62,463 nucleotides of DNA from Bradyrhizobium sp. Ai1a-2 (GTDB taxonomy: Bacteria > Pseudomonadota > Alphaproteobacteria > Rhizobiales > Xanthobacteraceae), in assembly GCF_000426245.1 (NCBI RefSeq), contig NZ_AUEZ01000054.1, forward strand, positions 1 through 62,463. The letters run 5' to 3'. Both the position numbers and the translations under genes were made by a program. The notes under the pieces were generated by a model. That model saw only the letters and a list, made by a program, of their open reading frames with translations. It had not been told where the DNA came from and did not search any database. How positions within the stretch are numbered: the stretch's first letter is position 1; each line of letters starts with the position of its first letter. This document shows, piece by piece, positions 61,670-62,463 of the stretch.

Positions 61670-61743
61670 TGGAGCGGGTGAAGGGAATCGAACCCTCGTA
61701 TTCAGCTTGGAAGGCTGCTGCTCTACCATTGAGCTACACCCGC
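61670..61743 (-). tRNA. trnG-UCC: tRNA-Gly (UCC anticodon)
   Basis: The minus strand folds as a complete cloverleaf: acceptor GCGGGTG/CACCCGC, D-arm GCTC-AATGGTA-GAGC, anticodon loop CTTCCAA and T-arm GAGGG-TTCGATT-CCCTT. An encoded CCA ends at 61670. The anticodon TCC reads GGA and GGG codons. Length is 74 bases with the CCA. Confidence 0.95.
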
Positions 61744-61835
61744 GTAGGGTCGATCCACTATCACGCCGGGAGGGCGGCCTCAACCGCCCTGAGCCGTTAC
61801 AAACAGCCGGGTTCCAGCCAATCCGCCTTCCGGCC

Positions 61836-61864
61836 TTAACAGGGGCGGATCGGCTGCCTATATT
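61836..61864 (+). promoter_or_regulatory. Sigma-70-like promoter of the mini-ORF unit
   Basis: TTAACA at 61836-61841 and TATATT at 61859-61864 are 17 bases apart, near-ideal for the housekeeping sigma factor. It is followed about 18 bases later by an exceptional Shine-Dalgarno. Confidence 0.75.
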
Positions 61865-61898
61865 GGCTGTCCCATCAACAAAGAAAGGAGGTGATCCA

Positions 61899-61943
61899 GT
61901 GTCTTATCTCAAGCGCTGTCACCTCGCTGGGATCGCCCGCTAA
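61899..61943 (+). CDS. Mini-ORF (14 aa) with extended Shine-Dalgarno
   Basis: A GTG-initiated ORF encodes MSYLKRCHLAGIAR and stops at TAA 61941-61943. AGAAAGGAGGTGATCC at 61882-61897 is an uninterrupted 16-base complement to the 3' end of 16S rRNA (GGATCACCTCCTTTCT), one base before the GTG. The exact start is therefore forced by context; a GTG at 61891 inside the motif is unlikely. Together with the promoter at 61836 and the terminator at 62005 this forms a complete, free-standing transcription unit. The peptide could be a leader, a ribosome-capturing decoy or a functional micropeptide. Confidence 0.6.
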   Translation: MSYLKRCHLAGIAR

Positions 61944-62004
61944 GCAGTCCAAAGCTTGGCATCGGGGCGCTCTCAGCCCTGGACCAGCGAGCACGAGAAT
62001 CGGG

Positions 62005-62036
62005 CGCGGCGGGAGCGATTCCGCCGCGTCTTTGTT
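62005..62036 (+). terminator. Rho-independent terminator of the mini-ORF unit
   Basis: CGCGGCGG / CCGCCGCG forms an 8-bp GC stem with an 8-base loop (GAGCGATT) followed by TCTTTGTT. The predicted transcript from about 61871 to 62036 is about 165 nt. Confidence 0.75.
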
Positions 62037-62139
62037 ATGGGGCCGACTTGGAGGGACGCATTCCTCGGGACGCCGGAGGCGGGCGACGTCGTCAAACCGT
62101 AATATTAGCCGTCTAGTTGCCTGTGTTTCCGCTTTTTGC

Positions 62140-62463
62140 GTAAGCGCGATTTTCCCCGCACGTTGACGCCGGCGGTTTTGATGGATTGCCCTAGTATCGG
62201 GGCGATACCGGTCCGTTCAGGCAGTGGCGGCTTTGTGGAAGTTGAAGGGCAGCAGGTCGGTAATATCGGCGTCGCCGGCGCGCTGAGGCAATTCGGTGAG
62301 GACGTGGCGCAACCACGCTAACGGCTCGACACGTGAGGCGCGGCAGGTCAGCATCAGGCTGTAGACGACGGCACTGGCCTTGGCTCCGTCCACGGTATCG
62401 CTGAACAACCAACTCTTCCTGCCAGTTGCAAAAACCCTGATGTCGCGCTCCAGAAGATTGTTG
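62140..62463 (-). mobile_element. IS66-family element, one end; continues past the window
   Basis: The outer end begins GTAAGCGCGATTTTCCCC at 62140, matching the GTAAGCG terminus of IS66 elements. The eight bases before it, CTTTTTGC (62132-62139), would be the target-site duplication if the other end shows the same eight. Inside is the tail of the transposase gene. Confidence 0.7.
62217..62463 (-). CDS. IS66-family transposase, C-terminal part
   Basis: The minus-strand frame reads NNLLERDIRVFATGRKSWLF, then SDTVDGAKASAVVYSLMLTC and ends in DITDLLPFNFHKAATA. This is the end of an IS66 TnpC-type transposase (NNxxERxxRxxxxGRKxWLF). The 5' part lies beyond the right window edge. No frameshift is seen within the visible portion. 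Confidence 0.88.
   Translation of the reverse strand, partial: NNLLERDIRVFATGRKSWLFSDTVDGAKASAVVYSLMLTCRASRVEPLAWLRHVLTELPQRAGDADITDLLPFNFHKAATA

Noticed and set aside
61586..61783. 65-codon protein on the minus strand
   Set aside because: It is a chance translation of the tRNA-Gly gene.
1..62463. CRISPR array or Cas genes
   Set aside because: No regularly spaced repeats and no Cas-like protein were seen; the only short repeats are a 13-bp tandem pair, a CT tract and the two regulatory elements.

Overview
The window looks like chromosomal accessory DNA from a GC-rich alphaproteobacterium, most probably Bradyrhizobium or a close Nitrobacteraceae relative. The hints are a BA14K-type lectin-like protein, a host-attachment family protein, several small proteins of the kind seen in Bradyrhizobium, REP-like hairpins of the same style, FixJ-type regulators and an IS66 end. 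This placement comes from family recognition, not from a search.

Region 1 (1-9400) holds the end of a pRiA4b ORF-3-like gene, an AraC-type regulator, a membrane protein, a GMC oxidoreductase, an OmpR-type regulator with an atypical receiver, and a hydrolase / CoA ligase / MFS transporter group. Region 2 (9830-24211) is the most distinctive. It is a catabolic island for an unknown, probably aromatic, acyl-CoA. It has an SDR and a saccharopine-dehydrogenase-like reductase transcribed divergently, and an isomerase-SDR-YeiH operon divergent from a TetR gene. The TetR gene leads into a paaA-paaD(N)-paaB-paaC-paaD(C) monooxygenase operon, a CoA ligase and an orphan ABC binding protein. An enoyl-CoA hydratase, a CaiB-type CoA transferase and an HxlR regulator follow. 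PaaD is split into two separate genes and no PaaE reductase is present. The palindrome ACTGNNCAGT occurs in both divergent promoter regions and probably marks the TetR regulon.

Region 3 (24194-32224) is a molybdenum hydroxylase operon divergent from an HxlR gene, with two matching palindromes between them, then a methionine gamma-lyase-like enzyme, an SDR and an NDH-2-like flavoprotein. Region 4 (32476-37768) is a signalling block: PAS histidine kinase, single-domain receiver, FixJ-like regulator, AraC regulator and SrpA-type catalase-like protein. A conserved direct-repeat element lies upstream of both the FixJ-like gene and the catalase-like gene. Region 5 (37924-41344) is a dihaem cytochrome c and small proteins. 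Region 6 (41699-53451) is a second catabolic island. It has an isopenicillin N synthase-like oxygenase, an esterase-like hydrolase, a second molybdenum hydroxylase (M-S-L order), a BMP-type nucleoside/purine ABC importer, an isochorismatase-like hydrolase and a YCII protein. Together these suggest uptake and oxidation of an N-heterocycle.

Region 7 (53783-62463) is sparser: a HAD phosphatase, small secreted and membrane proteins, a UGT-like glycosyltransferase, a cupin, a SAM methyltransferase and tRNA-Gly(UCC). A compact free-standing transcription unit encodes a 14-residue peptide behind a Shine-Dalgarno that matches the 16S 3' end over 16 nt. The right edge runs into an IS66-family element.
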